NCBI GenBank assembly: GCA_017537025.1
Contig: JAFWCB010000002.1
Location: forward strand, 186,001 to 250,000
Origin: Sediminibacterium sp.
GTDB lineage: Bacteria; Bacteroidota; Bacteroidia; Chitinophagales; Chitinophagaceae
Direction: 5' to 3'
Length of the DNA stretch: 64,000 nt
A model generated the notes under the pieces. That model was not told the origin of the DNA, searched no databases, and saw only the letters and a list, made by a program, of their open reading frames with translations. The translations under genes were made by a program, and so were the position numbers. Shown here in pieces: positions 8,334-17,798 of the stretch. Position 1 is the first letter of the stretch. Every line of letters starts with the position of its first letter.

Positions 8334-9101
8334 ATGGAATCTAAAAAGGTGATTCAGTTTTTCTTCCAAAAAATATTCGGAATAAAAATCTATCTGTATT
8401 GTTTTGGGGTGTACAGGGCGCTTTTGAAAATTTATTTCCCCGACCCATACTTGAAAAAATTTATCATATTAGCGAAAAAGCGAGATGGAGATGTGCTTGA
8501 TATTGGCTGTAATGTGGCTACATACAGCATATATTTCGGAAAAAAAATGCCCGATAAATATATTATTGGGTTTGAACCTGTAAATACCTCATATCGTATC
8601 GGTACCTCTTTACTCAGTCTTTTTAGGGTGAAGAACGCTATTATAAAGAATAAAGGATTGGGTAAAAAAAATGAAAAAGCAACAATGGTAACACCTTATC
8701 AGCAGGGTGTATATATGCACGGGTTATCGCATATCGATGATAACGCAGATGCTGTTTATGAAGAAACGCTTTATCATAAAAAAGAGGAAGTATTATTTTC
8801 TACAGTCGATAATTATTATGCTGAGTCCGGTAATAGAAAGATTGGGGCTATAAAAATAGATGTCGAAAATCATGAGCGTTTTGTAATTCAAGGATCAACA
8901 GAAGTACTTAGTAAAGAACGCCCGATCGTATTATTAGAATTGTGGGATAATCATAGGCGCAGTTTTTGTGAAGAAACTATGCGGAATCTTGGCTATACAC
9001 AGATGCGAATAATAGGCAACAAATTAGCAATTGCCGACTCAGTAAAAGAGCTTAATTATTTTTTTATTCCTAATGAGTTTGTAGAATCTGTAAATTTATA
9101 G
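8334..9101 (+). CDS. FkbM family methyltransferase
   Basis: This 255-residue protein is a SAM-dependent O-methyltransferase of the FkbM family. VLDIGCNVATYSIYFG is the SAM-binding glycine loop, FEP follows at the end of the second strand, and IGAIKIDVENHERFVIQG is the signature block of the family near residue 180. FkbM enzymes methylate hydroxyl groups of sugars or polyketides. Position between a GT2 gene and the polymerase gene suggests it methylates the exopolysaccharide or its lipid-linked repeat unit. The hydrophobic start is not clearly a transmembrane helix. Confidence 0.87.
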   Translation: MESKKVIQFFFQKIFGIKIYLYCFGVYRALLKIYFPDPYLKKFIILAKKRDGDVLDIGCNVATYSIYFGKKMPDKYIIGFEPVNTSYRIGTSLLSLFRVKNAIIKNKGLGKKNEKATMVTPYQQGVYMHGLSHIDDNADAVYEETLYHKKEEVLFSTVDNYYAESGNRKIGAIKIDVENHERFVIQGSTEVLSKERPIVLLELWDNHRRSFCEETMRNLGYTQMRIIGNKLAIADSVKELNYFFIPNEFVESVNL

Positions 9102-9102
9102 T

Positions 9103-9252
9103 ATGAAAGTAGTTCCAGATATTCCAAAACTTTCTCCCGAGCAAGAAGCAGCCCGTATTCGTGCACTTACAGATAAAATCACAAAAACATCTGCCATAGT
9201 GCTTGCTTTTGTAAGTGTTTTTTATTTCTTTATCAAGCTTTTATTTTTATAA
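9103..9252 (+). CDS. 49-residue single-span membrane protein
   Basis: A short frame fills the gap between the FkbM gene and the polymerase gene. It begins MKVVPDIPKLSPEQEAAR, has a charged helix and then one C-terminal transmembrane segment ending FYFFIKLLFL. Its ATG is one base past the FkbM stop, and its stop TAATG overlaps the next ATG by one base, so both junctions are tight. That spacing and the amphipathic-plus-membrane layout argue for a real gene. I do not recognise a family. It may be a small partner of the polymerase that follows. Confidence 0.65.
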   Translation: MKVVPDIPKLSPEQEAARIRALTDKITKTSAIVLAFVSVFYFFIKLLFL

Positions 9253-10769
9253 TGGATCAGCTATTCCCCTTGCCCGCACCACAGGAACCTAAAAAAATTA
9301 GGTTCTTATCAAAAGCTTGGTTCAGAAAATTATTCTTGCACGACCAACTTGCCGGCATAAACGGGTTACTCTTTCTAATTGCTGCAGCTATTTTTTTTGC
9401 GATGATAATCGGTATGCTAGGTATACTTCCCGGGGTGCTGTTGCTCGCTACTTTTATCGGATTACCAATGATATATGGGCTGGTAGTACATCCCCGATTT
9501 GGGGTTACCTTTTTTTTAATTGCAGCCTATCTGATCATGTGGGTGATTAGGTTGGGCGTTATCCCTTTTCCGTTAGGAACTGTAATGGATGGGATGGAGT
9601 TACTTTTTATCATAGGGTTTTTTATCAAGCAGAAAACGCGAAACGAATGGGAACTGTTTAATAATCCGATTAGTATTATTATTATTGTTTGGATAATTTA
9701 TAATCTACTGGAAGTCATTAATCCTTCGGCAGAGTCGCGATTAGCATGGGTTTATACCATTCGTTCTGTAGCAGTAGTAATGCTCATGTTTTACATATTT
9801 CTGTATAATATCCGCACTAAGGAATTTATTCGATTTATTATAAAACTTTGGTTAATACTTGCTACGTTCGGAGCATTGTACGGATTGAAGCAGCAATACA
9901 TTGGCTTTTATCAATTTGAAGAAGACTATCTAAACTCTGATCCGAATATTGCGAATCTATTATTCATAGGCGGTCAATGGCGTAAATTTTCCATTTTCAG
10001 CGACCCGGTTGCGTTCTCTTATAATATGGTTGTAAGCAGCATGCTTTGTATTGGCATGATTACAGGACCATTGGCACGTTGGAAAAAAATAATATTAGGA
10101 GTACTAGCAGGGCTATACTTATTTGCAATGCTTCATTCCGGTACCCGCGGCGCTTTTGTGCTACCACCTGTAGCACTAGCGCTATTGGCGATACTAAAGT
10201 TTAACAAGCAGGTAATGATGGCGGTTATAGTTGGAGGTATTGGGATGTTGATACTTATTTTTATGCCAACTTCTAATCCCACCATTTATAGATTTCAAAC
10301 AGCATTCCGCCCTTCAGAAGATGCCTCTTTTAATGTTCGAAAAATTAATCAAAAAAGAATTCAACCCTATATCTTAACACATCCTATGGGAGGAGGATTG
10401 GGAGCTACAGGAACCTGGGGTCAACGATTTGCCCCAAACTCTTTTCTTGCTAATTTTCCGCCTGATAGTGGATATGTGAGAGTGGCTGTTGAGATGGGAT
10501 GGATAGGATTATTCCTGATTTGTTTATTGATGTTTATTATCCTCAGAACCGGTATTCAAAATTACTATGAGATTAAAGATCCGGAGCTGAAATCTTACTG
10601 TTTAGCCATGATTCTGATCATATTTTGTTATCATATTGGCAATTACCCCCAGGAGGCCATTGTTCAATTTCCTTCAAATGTTTATTTTTATTTGGTAGCC
10701 GCGCTTATTGTGGTTACAAAAAGAATAGACGATCAACAAAATAATGGTATAGCTATACAAAATTTATGA
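9252..10769 (+). CDS. O-antigen polymerase/ligase-like membrane protein (Wzy/WaaL type)
   Basis: This 505-residue protein has about 10-12 hydrophobic segments and a large periplasmic loop between about residues 345 and 410. The MLHSGTRGAF block matches the conserved S/T-x-x-R-x-A region of the Wzy_C (O-antigen ligase/polymerase) family. The loop holds HPMGGGLGATG. It would join lipid-linked repeat units in the inner membrane or transfer a finished chain; sequence alone does not separate the two. It is coupled by one base to the small membrane protein upstream and by four bases (ATGA) to the GT4 enzyme downstream. Confidence 0.85.
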   Translation: MDQLFPLPAPQEPKKIRFLSKAWFRKLFLHDQLAGINGLLFLIAAAIFFAMIIGMLGILPGVLLLATFIGLPMIYGLVVHPRFGVTFFLIAAYLIMWVIRLGVIPFPLGTVMDGMELLFIIGFFIKQKTRNEWELFNNPISIIIIVWIIYNLLEVINPSAESRLAWVYTIRSVAVVMLMFYIFLYNIRTKEFIRFIIKLWLILATFGALYGLKQQYIGFYQFEEDYLNSDPNIANLLFIGGQWRKFSIFSDPVAFSYNMVVSSMLCIGMITGPLARWKKIILGVLAGLYLFAMLHSGTRGAFVLPPVALALLAILKFNKQVMMAVIVGGIGMLILIFMPTSNPTIYRFQTAFRPSEDASFNVRKINQKRIQPYILTHPMGGGLGATGTWGQRFAPNSFLANFPPDSGYVRVAVEMGWIGLFLICLLMFIILRTGIQNYYEIKDPELKSYCLAMILIIFCYHIGNYPQEAIVQFPSNVYFYLVAALIVVTKRIDDQQNNGIAIQNL

Positions 10770-11974
10770 TAAGAAACCGTGATATAATTGTTGTTGGTCA
10801 ACAACCTTGGGATGTTGAGATCGGTAGTAACTGTAAAAATATTGCAACGGAATTTGCCAAGCATAATAGGGTGTTATATGTAAACTCACCCTTAGATAGA
10901 ATTACCAGATGGAGAGGGAGTAAAGATGAAAAAATTCGAAAAAGGATCAATATAGTTAAGGGAAAAGAGAAGGGGTTAGTGCCTATTAGTAATAATCTTT
11001 GGAATCTGTACCCAAATCGCCTGATTGAATCCATTAATTGGATTGGCTCTCAAACTATTTTTGAATGGTTGAATAAAATTAATAATCAACGCTTCGCCTG
11101 TTCTATTCAAGAGGCAGTTGATGAGCTAGGTTTTACAAGTGTGATCCTTTTTAATGACAACGATATGTTTCGTTGTTTTTATTTACCCGATTTTTTACAC
11201 CCGGCTACTAGCATTTATTATTCTAGAGATTATATGTTGGCCGTAGATTATTGGAAAAAGCACGGGGTAAAATTAGAGCCTGAACTCATTGCTAAGAATG
11301 ATCTTTGTGTGGCTAATTCAACGTATTTAGCCGACTATTGCAGAAAGTATAATGCCCACTCATATTATGTTGGACAAGGATGTGAGTTAGATTTATTCTT
11401 GAACTATGAAAAAGATTTGATTCCGGCTGATATCAAACATATTCATCAGCCAATTATTGGATATGTAGGTGCTTTATTAGGACTTCGGCTAGATATTGGA
11501 TTATTGGAAAATATTGCTTTACAAAGGCCAAACTGGCAAATTGTATTGGTTGGGCCTGAAGATGATGCCTTTAAAGAAAGTAAACTTCATACGTATCAGA
11601 ATGTCCATTTTTTAGGACCGAAACCGCCAGATTCCTTACCCGCGTATATCAACGCATTTGATGTTTGTTTAAATCCGCAAGTAATAAGTGATGTTACGAT
11701 CGGTAATTACCCACGTAAAATTGATGAATACCTGGCGATGGGTAAACCTGTTGTGGCAACAAGTACTCCCTTTATGGAGGCGGTGTTTAGTGCGCATACG
11801 TATTTAGGGAAAACAGCCGAAGCTTATATCCAATTGATCGAAAAAGCTTTAGCGGAGAATGATACGGCCAAAGAAACAGCCCGCAAAGAGTTTGCCGGTT
11901 CGCACACTTGGGAGAATAGTGTGGGCGAAATTTACAAAGCTATTGAGCAAACTTACTCATCGGCAGGAACGTAA
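10766..11974 (+). CDS. Glycosyltransferase family 4-like (GT-B fold)
   Basis: This 402-residue protein is a GT-B retaining glycosyltransferase. The C-terminal half has IGYVGALLGLRLDIGLLENI, LVGPEDD in the middle of the second Rossmann fold and GNYPRKIDEYLAMGKPVVAT, the donor-binding loop of GT4 enzymes. There is no membrane anchor, so it acts from the cytoplasmic face. It begins inside the polymerase gene (ATGA overlap). Its last 22 bases overlap the 3' end of the convergent GT2 gene. The sugar is unknown. Confidence 0.85.
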   Translation: MIRNRDIIVVGQQPWDVEIGSNCKNIATEFAKHNRVLYVNSPLDRITRWRGSKDEKIRKRINIVKGKEKGLVPISNNLWNLYPNRLIESINWIGSQTIFEWLNKINNQRFACSIQEAVDELGFTSVILFNDNDMFRCFYLPDFLHPATSIYYSRDYMLAVDYWKKHGVKLEPELIAKNDLCVANSTYLADYCRKYNAHSYYVGQGCELDLFLNYEKDLIPADIKHIHQPIIGYVGALLGLRLDIGLLENIALQRPNWQIVLVGPEDDAFKESKLHTYQNVHFLGPKPPDSLPAYINAFDVCLNPQVISDVTIGNYPRKIDEYLAMGKPVVATSTPFMEAVFSAHTYLGKTAEAYIQLIEKALAENDTAKETARKEFAGSHTWENSVGEIYKAIEQTYSSAGT

Positions 11975-12747
11975 AAATTACTAAACCAATAATCCTTATA
12001 GAATTTAATATATTGGTGTACGCCTCTTAAAAAAGCAATAAAAATATTATTACTTGTGCGCCATGCCACTCTGGTATTAATGGTACTAGGCTCTTCGGAA
12101 GAATTTTTCTGTTCAAATGCGCCCCAATGATTATTATAATAAGCAGCTTTCCCTTTTTTTTGCAAATAATTAATCATCATTCGATATTCTGTAGCATCCG
12201 ATTTGATACCCTCTTGATATTTTCCGAATTTCTGTAAAAAATTACTTCTTCGTAAATGAGGGTGATCACTATAGAAATAGAATTTTTTTGTTCCAGAATA
12301 CCAAGGATTAAAATCCATTTCAGAAAACCCCTCCCGCAATGGTTTCATGTATGGGTATTCGAAGTAAGCATAGAAACGAACCATATCAAAATCTGGCCGC
12401 TCTTCTAAAATTTCATGTGCGTTTGTTAAGATATCACCGATCGTATCATCCGGCACAAAATCTTCCTGTACATACAGTGTAAGCGGTAAGCTTACTGCTT
12501 TTTGACCTTTATTTAAGTTATTGCCCAATCCTTTATTAACGGGAGTAGTGATGAGTTTAAAACCGTACACATCTGCCATTTCCTTGATTCTTTCTCCATT
12601 GGGAGAGGGGCTACAATCATCCGAAACAATAATTTCCCCAAAACTTACGCCATATTGAATCCAGGCTTTTAATTGCCGCTCCAAAGAATCGGGACGATTA
12701 TAAACGGTAATCAGCAAGCTGGTATCAGCAAAATGATAGGAACTCAT
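11953..12747 (-). CDS. Glycosyltransferase family 2
   Basis: This 264-residue enzyme is a soluble GT2. SLLITVYNRPDSLERQL opens the GT-A fold, IIVSDDCSPS follows, and YVQEDFVPDD is in the place of the DxD metal motif. The C-terminal third, with its many aromatic residues, is not assigned. It is transcribed against the locus and its 3' end overlaps the GT4 gene by 22 bases. Together with the divergent flippase gene it shares a 102-base upstream region holding a short inverted repeat (12819-12838). It likely adds a side sugar. Confidence 0.85.
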   Translation of the reverse strand: MSSYHFADTSLLITVYNRPDSLERQLKAWIQYGVSFGEIIVSDDCSPSPNGERIKEMADVYGFKLITTPVNKGLGNNLNKGQKAVSLPLTLYVQEDFVPDDTIGDILTNAHEILEERPDFDMVRFYAYFEYPYMKPLREGFSEMDFNPWYSGTKKFYFYSDHPHLRRSNFLQKFGKYQEGIKSDATEYRMMINYLQKKGKAAYYNNHWGAFEQKNSSEEPSTINTRVAWRTSNNIFIAFLRGVHQYIKFYKDYWFSNFYVPADE

Positions 12748-12849
12748 AACTAAAGATTTTCTCTATATTTCGAAAATAAACTATTATTTGAAATATAGAT
12801 TACAAGTAATCGTTTTATAATAACAGAAAATTGTTATTTTTCCTAATCG

Positions 12850-14190
12850 ATGGTAAAAGCTATCTGGCAAAAAATTAATAATAAGCATTTCCTTTCCCTA
12901 GCCGGTAATGGAATGATGGCCGTTATGGCCATGGTAACGGTGGGTCTATTATTCCGGTTTCTATCGAGCGAGCAAATGGGTTACTGGGTTTTATTTCAAA
13001 CATTTTCCGTTTTGGTAGATACATTTAGAACGGGTTTTTTGCAGGTTGCACTTATCAAATTTTATACAGGTACAGATCGAGAAAGAGCCAAAACGGTATT
13101 AGGTTCCGTATGGTACCTCGCCATTATTATTACCTTGGTTTTTTGTTTGATCAATGCTGCGTTTATCCCTTTCATGCCGTATATCAAAGATGAAGGCTTT
13201 TTGATTGTTATTCAGTGGGTTGGGTTATCGTTATTAGCCATTCTGCCCAGTGCTATCGCAACCTGGATCTTGCAGGCCGATCAGCGATTCGACCTGATAC
13301 TTATATTTCGATTCTTGAGCCAGGGTAGCTTTATCACTGCCATCATTGTACTTATATTTTCTAAGCAACTTACCTTATACAATGTATTATTTTCTTATGT
13401 ATCCATTAACGCCATTATCAGTGTTGGGATATTATTTATAGGCTGGTCTAAAGCCTCCACCATTGTTCACCGAACAAAAGAAACTATTGTTGAGATTTAT
13501 AATTTCGGTAAATTCAGCGTAGGTACTACTATTAGTGCCAATTTATTAAGAGCTTCAGACACGATTCTGATTGGTTGGTTCATGGGGCCAACAGCTGTTG
13601 CTATTTATAATTTGCCAAACAGATTGATGGAACTCATTGAAATACCTATACGTAGCACACTAGCTACCGGTATGAGCTCAATGGCAAAGGCGGTGAATCG
13701 AAAACACAATAAAGAAGTAGCTTATATTTTAGCAAAATATTCGGGAACACTTATGTTGGCCTTCATACCTGTTTCATTTTGTGCCATTTTATTGGCAGAT
13801 GTGGCTATCAGCTTATTAGGGGGTGGTAAATACGTTCATACAGAGGCTGCTAATTTGTACCGATATTTCATGATCATCGCGATATTTTACCCTGTTGAAA
13901 GGTTTATTGCTGTTGGGTTAGATATTATTCATCAACCCAAAATCAATTTTATTAAGGTCACGATTATGCTTATCGGTAATGTGATCTGTGATCTAATAGG
14001 TATCAAAGTATTTAATAGCCTATATGGTGTTGCCATTGCTACCACTATACCGCTTCTCATAGGTATCTTATTTGGGTACTATCATTTGCGCAAGCATATT
14101 GATTTTAGCTTTCGGGAAGTTATTTTATCTGGGAGAATACAACTAAGAAGAATCATTCGAACGTATATTATCCGTAAGAAGAAAATATGA
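12850..14190 (+). CDS. Wzx-type polysaccharide flippase
   Basis: This 446-residue protein is a MATE/MOP-superfamily oligosaccharide flippase with about 12 transmembrane helices spread along its length. Near the N-terminus NGMMAVMAMVTVGLLFRFLS fits the first helix, and ILIGWFMGPTAVAIYNLPNR matches the mid-protein block typical of Wzx/RfbX proteins. It would move undecaprenyl-linked repeat units across the inner membrane. Its last four bases (ATGA) overlap the GT14-like gene, so these two are translated together. Presence of both Wzx- and Wzy-type genes points to the Wzy-dependent route of polysaccharide assembly. Confidence 0.87.
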   Translation: MVKAIWQKINNKHFLSLAGNGMMAVMAMVTVGLLFRFLSSEQMGYWVLFQTFSVLVDTFRTGFLQVALIKFYTGTDRERAKTVLGSVWYLAIIITLVFCLINAAFIPFMPYIKDEGFLIVIQWVGLSLLAILPSAIATWILQADQRFDLILIFRFLSQGSFITAIIVLIFSKQLTLYNVLFSYVSINAIISVGILFIGWSKASTIVHRTKETIVEIYNFGKFSVGTTISANLLRASDTILIGWFMGPTAVAIYNLPNRLMELIEIPIRSTLATGMSSMAKAVNRKHNKEVAYILAKYSGTLMLAFIPVSFCAILLADVAISLLGGGKYVHTEAANLYRYFMIIAIFYPVERFIAVGLDIIHQPKINFIKVTIMLIGNVICDLIGIKVFNSLYGVAIATTIPLLIGILFGYYHLRKHIDFSFREVILSGRIQLRRIIRTYIIRKKKI

Positions 14191-15038
14191 AGCTAGCCCA
14201 TTTTATATTAGCGCATAATAAACCGGAACAGTTATGCAGATTGGTAGATAGATTAGCCCACCCTGATGTATATATATTTATCCATGTCGATAAGAAGGCA
14301 GATATATCACCTTTTCGAATAGCATTGAAAAATTGTAGCAATGTAGTGTTTGTAGATAATAGAGTGGATATTATTTGGGGGTCTTATCGAATGGTTCAGG
14401 CAACCATAGAGGGGTTTAAACAAATAATGGCACACCCTGTTCCCTTTGATAATATTAATGTTTTAAGCGGGCAAGATTATCCGCTAAAGCCGGTCGATGA
14501 TTTTTTGGTATTTCTCCGGCATAATCCCGGTAAAGCCTTTATGCAAACGCAGCATATACTTACAGAGTGGAAAGAGGCAATACCAAGGTTAACCAAATAT
14601 CATTTTGTAAATTTTCGAATGCCAGGAAAGTACCAGATTGAAAAATATGTAAATAAATTAATGCCGCTAAGAAAAATGCCGGGCGGACTCATTGGAGTGG
14701 GCCGGTCTCAGTGGTTTATTTTTACACCTGAACATGCCGCTTTTTGTATTACTGCATTGGAGAAACAACCTTTACTCCAAAAATTCTTTACATATACCTG
14801 GGGTTCGGATGAATTTGTATTCCAAACCTTACTGTATAACTCAATATATAAAGAAAATATGGTTAATGAGAACTATAGATATATTGATTGGTCTGAGGGT
14901 AACCCTAATCCAAAAACACTTAAGATAACCGACTTTACTTTGATCGCGGAATCAAATGCTTTTTTTGCAAGAAAATTTGATCAGGATATGGATCCTATTG
15001 TTTTAGATGAAATCGATAAGCGATTATTAGGTCGATAG
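14187..15038 (+). CDS. GT14-like (core-2/I-branching type) glycosyltransferase
   Basis: This 283-residue protein belongs to the Branch family named after animal beta-1,6-N-acetylglucosaminyltransferases. It starts MKLAHFILAHNKPEQL, then has YIFIHVDKKADIS, NVLSGQDYPLKP and YTWGSDEFVFQTLLYNS, which follow the order of conserved blocks in bacterial members. There is no membrane anchor, unlike the Golgi enzymes. It probably adds a branch sugar to the repeat unit, though linkage and sugar are unknown. It overlaps the flippase by four bases. Its stop lies 2 bases from the end of the convergent membrane protein gene. Confidence 0.83.
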   Translation: MKLAHFILAHNKPEQLCRLVDRLAHPDVYIFIHVDKKADISPFRIALKNCSNVVFVDNRVDIIWGSYRMVQATIEGFKQIMAHPVPFDNINVLSGQDYPLKPVDDFLVFLRHNPGKAFMQTQHILTEWKEAIPRLTKYHFVNFRMPGKYQIEKYVNKLMPLRKMPGGLIGVGRSQWFIFTPEHAAFCITALEKQPLLQKFFTYTWGSDEFVFQTLLYNSIYKENMVNENYRYIDWSEGNPNPKTLKITDFTLIAESNAFFARKFDQDMDPIVLDEIDKRLLGR

Positions 15039-15040
15039 CC

Positions 15041-15499
15041 TTATCGATTTTCTCTCTTAACAAAAGCACGGATAAAGAAATAAATCCCTAAAATAATAAT
15101 CAGTAAGGCAAAGAAATCTAACAGGGTAAAACCATCATATTCATTGAAATAGAATAGGGTTACGATTTCCATTTCAGGTGTTGCAGGATTTACAATTAAA
15201 AAAAAGCCTACGGTAATAAATAGAATGCCGATTGCAGCATTTACAAAAAAAGAAGCGAGATTAAGCGCTTTGTCTGGGATATTAGCTACCGTAAAAGTGG
15301 CTCTTTTTTCTAATATTTTATGTACGTTAAGCTCTACGGGCTTATTTTCAAACTTCGCACCTGTGGAACTAGATTTAGCCCGGATGGCTTGCTGGAACCT
15401 TTGTTCCATATCCAGTATGGTTGCTCTGTTTATGTCTTCTTTTTCGAAGGATTCTAGGAATGCTTCGAATTGTTTGGTTGCATTCGTGATTTCTGACAT
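15041..15499 (-). CDS. Unrecognised two-span membrane protein
   Basis: I do not recognise this 152-residue protein. Residues 1-75 are hydrophilic and helical (FEAFLESFEKEDINRATILD). Two transmembrane segments follow at about 82-103 and 125-145, and a basic tail RAFVKRENR ends the protein. The layout suggests a cytoplasmic domain held at the inner membrane. It is transcribed against the polysaccharide genes on both sides and may be a local regulator or an unrelated passenger. No signal peptide is present. Confidence 0.7.
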   Translation of the reverse strand: MSEITNATKQFEAFLESFEKEDINRATILDMEQRFQQAIRAKSSSTGAKFENKPVELNVHKILEKRATFTVANIPDKALNLASFFVNAAIGILFITVGFFLIVNPATPEMEIVTLFYFNEYDGFTLLDFFALLIIILGIYFFIRAFVKRENR

Positions 15500-15570
15500 T
15501 ATTATTATAACGAGGAATAATTGATTTCGAATTCATAGCGAATTTAGATAATTTACAGAACCAATGCATC

Positions 15571-16479
15571 ATGAATATGACTAAAAAGGTATCTATTATT
15601 ACTGTGAATTTCAATCATAGCTATGTAACTGATGAAATGCTCGATTCAATAGTAAAAGCAGGCGGATATCCTAATTTGGAGATTATAGTTGTGGATAACG
15701 GTAGTATGGAGAATCCGGTACCGGCATGGCAACTTAAATACCCCTACGTACAATTTATCCGATCTGATAAAAATTTGGGTTTTGCAGGGGGGAATAATGT
15801 TGGATTAAAAGCGGCAACAGGTGATTATTTATTCTTCGTAAATAATGATACCGTATTTACAGATGGGCTTATACAAACGCTAGTAGATACACTGGATGCA
15901 AATCCATTTGTTGGGATTGTGTCTCCTAAATTATTATACTTCGATGACCCCGGTATGTTACAATACGCGGGGTATACACCTATGAACTACTATACCGCTA
16001 GAAATAGTTGTATTGGCCAGTTCGAGCGGGATCAGGGGCAATATGATCACTTATTAGGGGAAACGGGTTTTGCGCATGGAGCTGCCATGATGGTGAAACG
16101 GGAAGCTATTGAGAAAGCGGGACCTATGGCGGAAAATTTCTTTTTATATTATGAAGAATTAGATTGGTGCGATCGGATTAAAAGAGTAGGATATGCCATT
16201 TGGGTAAATATGCGCGCTACCATTTATCATAAAGAATCTATATCTGTAGGGAAAAAAAGTGCATTGAAAGAATATTATATGAATCGGAATCGGTTACTGT
16301 TTACCAGAAGAAATGCACCTGTTCCGGCAAGAATATTTTTTTGGGTTTATTTTTTATTCATGGTAACACCTAGAAATTTGACAGACTATATAAAAACAAA
16401 AAACTATCATTTTATTCCCCAACTATTCAGGGCTATTTGGTGGAATATATCGAATGGCGTAGATAGCAATTATTTGTGA
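15571..16479 (+). CDS. Glycosyltransferase family 2 (rhamnosyltransferase-like)
   Basis: This 302-residue GT2 has VSIITVNFNHSYVTDEML at the start, a NLGFAGGNNVGLKAATGDY block and FVNNDTVF carrying the metal-binding motif. ENFFLYYEELDWCDRIKRVG is the acceptor-side ED block found in rhamnosyltransferase-like enzymes. One hydrophobic stretch near residues 250-270 may anchor it. It starts 71 bases from the divergent membrane protein gene and precedes another GT2 by 16 bases, so the two probably form one unit. Donor specificity is not certain, and no dTDP-rhamnose synthesis genes lie in the window. Confidence 0.87.
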   Translation: MNMTKKVSIITVNFNHSYVTDEMLDSIVKAGGYPNLEIIVVDNGSMENPVPAWQLKYPYVQFIRSDKNLGFAGGNNVGLKAATGDYLFFVNNDTVFTDGLIQTLVDTLDANPFVGIVSPKLLYFDDPGMLQYAGYTPMNYYTARNSCIGQFERDQGQYDHLLGETGFAHGAAMMVKREAIEKAGPMAENFFLYYEELDWCDRIKRVGYAIWVNMRATIYHKESISVGKKSALKEYYMNRNRLLFTRRNAPVPARIFFWVYFLFMVTPRNLTDYIKTKNYHFIPQLFRAIWWNISNGVDSNYL

Positions 16480-16495
16480 TTTAAACAGTAAGAAT

Positions 16496-17662
16496 ATGTA
16501 TATATTATTTTGGATCAGTTTATTTTTTATCATTTATACGTATGTCGGATATGGGATATTATTATATATCATACTAAAACTAAAAACGATCATAAAAGGA
16601 AAAAGGAATCCTGTTCCCATAGGATATACACCAACACTCACTTTTATTGTGGCCGCTTATAATGAAGCATACTGTATTAGAGAAAAAATTGAGAATACAC
16701 TTTCTTTAGAATATCCTGATGATAAAATCGAATTCATTTTTGTAACCGATGGCTCTACCGATGATACCCCAACAATTATCAAAGAGTATCCGAGAATTAG
16801 ACTATTGCATAAGGATGGTAGATCAGGTAAAATAGCGGCCGTGCATAGAGCTATGCAAGAGGTAAAAACAGATATTGTCGTTTTTACGGATGCAAACACG
16901 ATGGTTAATAATCAGGCATTACTGCTCATGAGTAGGCATTACAGTGATCCATCCGTTGGTGCTATAGCTGGTGAAAAAAGGGTTCAAATAGATGAAACAG
17001 CAGACGCTACTGCCGGAGAGGGTTTTTATTGGAAATATGAATCAAAGCTAAAAAAATGGGATTCTGAGTTATATTCTGTTGTAGGTGCAGCCGGTGAATT
17101 ATTTAGTATCAGAACAAATTTGTATGAGCCGGTTGAACCCGATACGATACTTGATGATTTTATGATATCTATGAATATTGCGAGAAAAGGCTACCGAATT
17201 ATATATGAGCCTGATGCGTATGCTATGGAGAAAGCCTCGGCAGATACTGCAGAGGAATTAAAGCGTAAAATTCGAATTTCTGCAGGCGGAGTGCAGTCTA
17301 CCCTTCGATTAAAATCACTCTTAATACCTTTTAAACAACCCATACTAACTTTTGAATATATCAGTCATCGAATTCTTCGTTGGGTACTTACTCCATATTT
17401 AATGATTTTAATATTTGTATTAAATATCATATTTATAATACAAGTTGGTTTATTTGGTCTCTATGGATTTTTATTTGTGGCACAAATCTTCTTTTACGGT
17501 GCTGCTTTATTAGGTCGCTTGTTAGAAGCGAAACAGATGAAGATTAAAATATTCTTTATCCCGTATTATTTTTGTTTGATGAATTATGCTGTGATAGCAG
17601 GTATGTTTCGATATCTATTTGGTGAACAATCTGTGTTATGGGAGAAAGCAAAAAGGAAATAA
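16496..17662 (+). CDS. Membrane glycosyltransferase family 2 (PgaC/cellulose-synthase-like)
   Basis: This 388-residue enzyme has an N-terminal transmembrane helix (about 2-28), a GT-A domain and three C-terminal helices. The domain has FIVAAYNEAYCIREKIENTL, FVTDGSTDDT, VFTDANTMV as the DxD motif and ILDDFMISMNIARKGY as the TED-like acceptor block. RKIRISAGGVQSTLRL stands where processive enzymes have QxxRW, with the tryptophan missing, so single-sugar transfer is more likely than chain synthesis. It is the last glycosyltransferase of the locus. Confidence 0.86.
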   Translation: MYILFWISLFFIIYTYVGYGILLYIILKLKTIIKGKRNPVPIGYTPTLTFIVAAYNEAYCIREKIENTLSLEYPDDKIEFIFVTDGSTDDTPTIIKEYPRIRLLHKDGRSGKIAAVHRAMQEVKTDIVVFTDANTMVNNQALLLMSRHYSDPSVGAIAGEKRVQIDETADATAGEGFYWKYESKLKKWDSELYSVVGAAGELFSIRTNLYEPVEPDTILDDFMISMNIARKGYRIIYEPDAYAMEKASADTAEELKRKIRISAGGVQSTLRLKSLLIPFKQPILTFEYISHRILRWVLTPYLMILIFVLNIIFIIQVGLFGLYGFLFVAQIFFYGAALLGRLLEAKQMKIKIFFIPYYFCLMNYAVIAGMFRYLFGEQSVLWEKAKRK

Positions 17663-17742
17663 GACTCAATTTTATTTAGGATAATCGGCTTCATTTGAGT
17701 AAGATCGGATAAATCTTTATCTTTTTTTCTAATTATTAATTA

Positions 17743-17750
17743 TACTTTTG
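17743..17750 (+). promoter_or_regulatory. Candidate -7 promoter element before the second receiver gene
   Basis: TACTTTTG matches the Bacteroidota TAnnTTTG element exactly and lies 48 bases before ATG 17799. No TTTG is found 17-23 bases upstream. It overlaps the upstream in-frame start at 17748, which supports the later start. Confidence 0.4.
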
Positions 17751-17798
17751 CGTAGATATACTTGTAAAGAATACTTTTTTAGTATAGAAAAATCTAAT

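Noticed and set aside
12819..12838. AATAACA-GAAAAT-TGTTATT inverted repeat before the flippase gene
   Set aside because: It is short and AT-rich in AT-rich DNA; neither operator nor terminator function can be supported.
15225..15524. 99-codon plus-strand frame
   Set aside because: It is a shadow of the two-span membrane protein on the other strand and has low-complexity composition.
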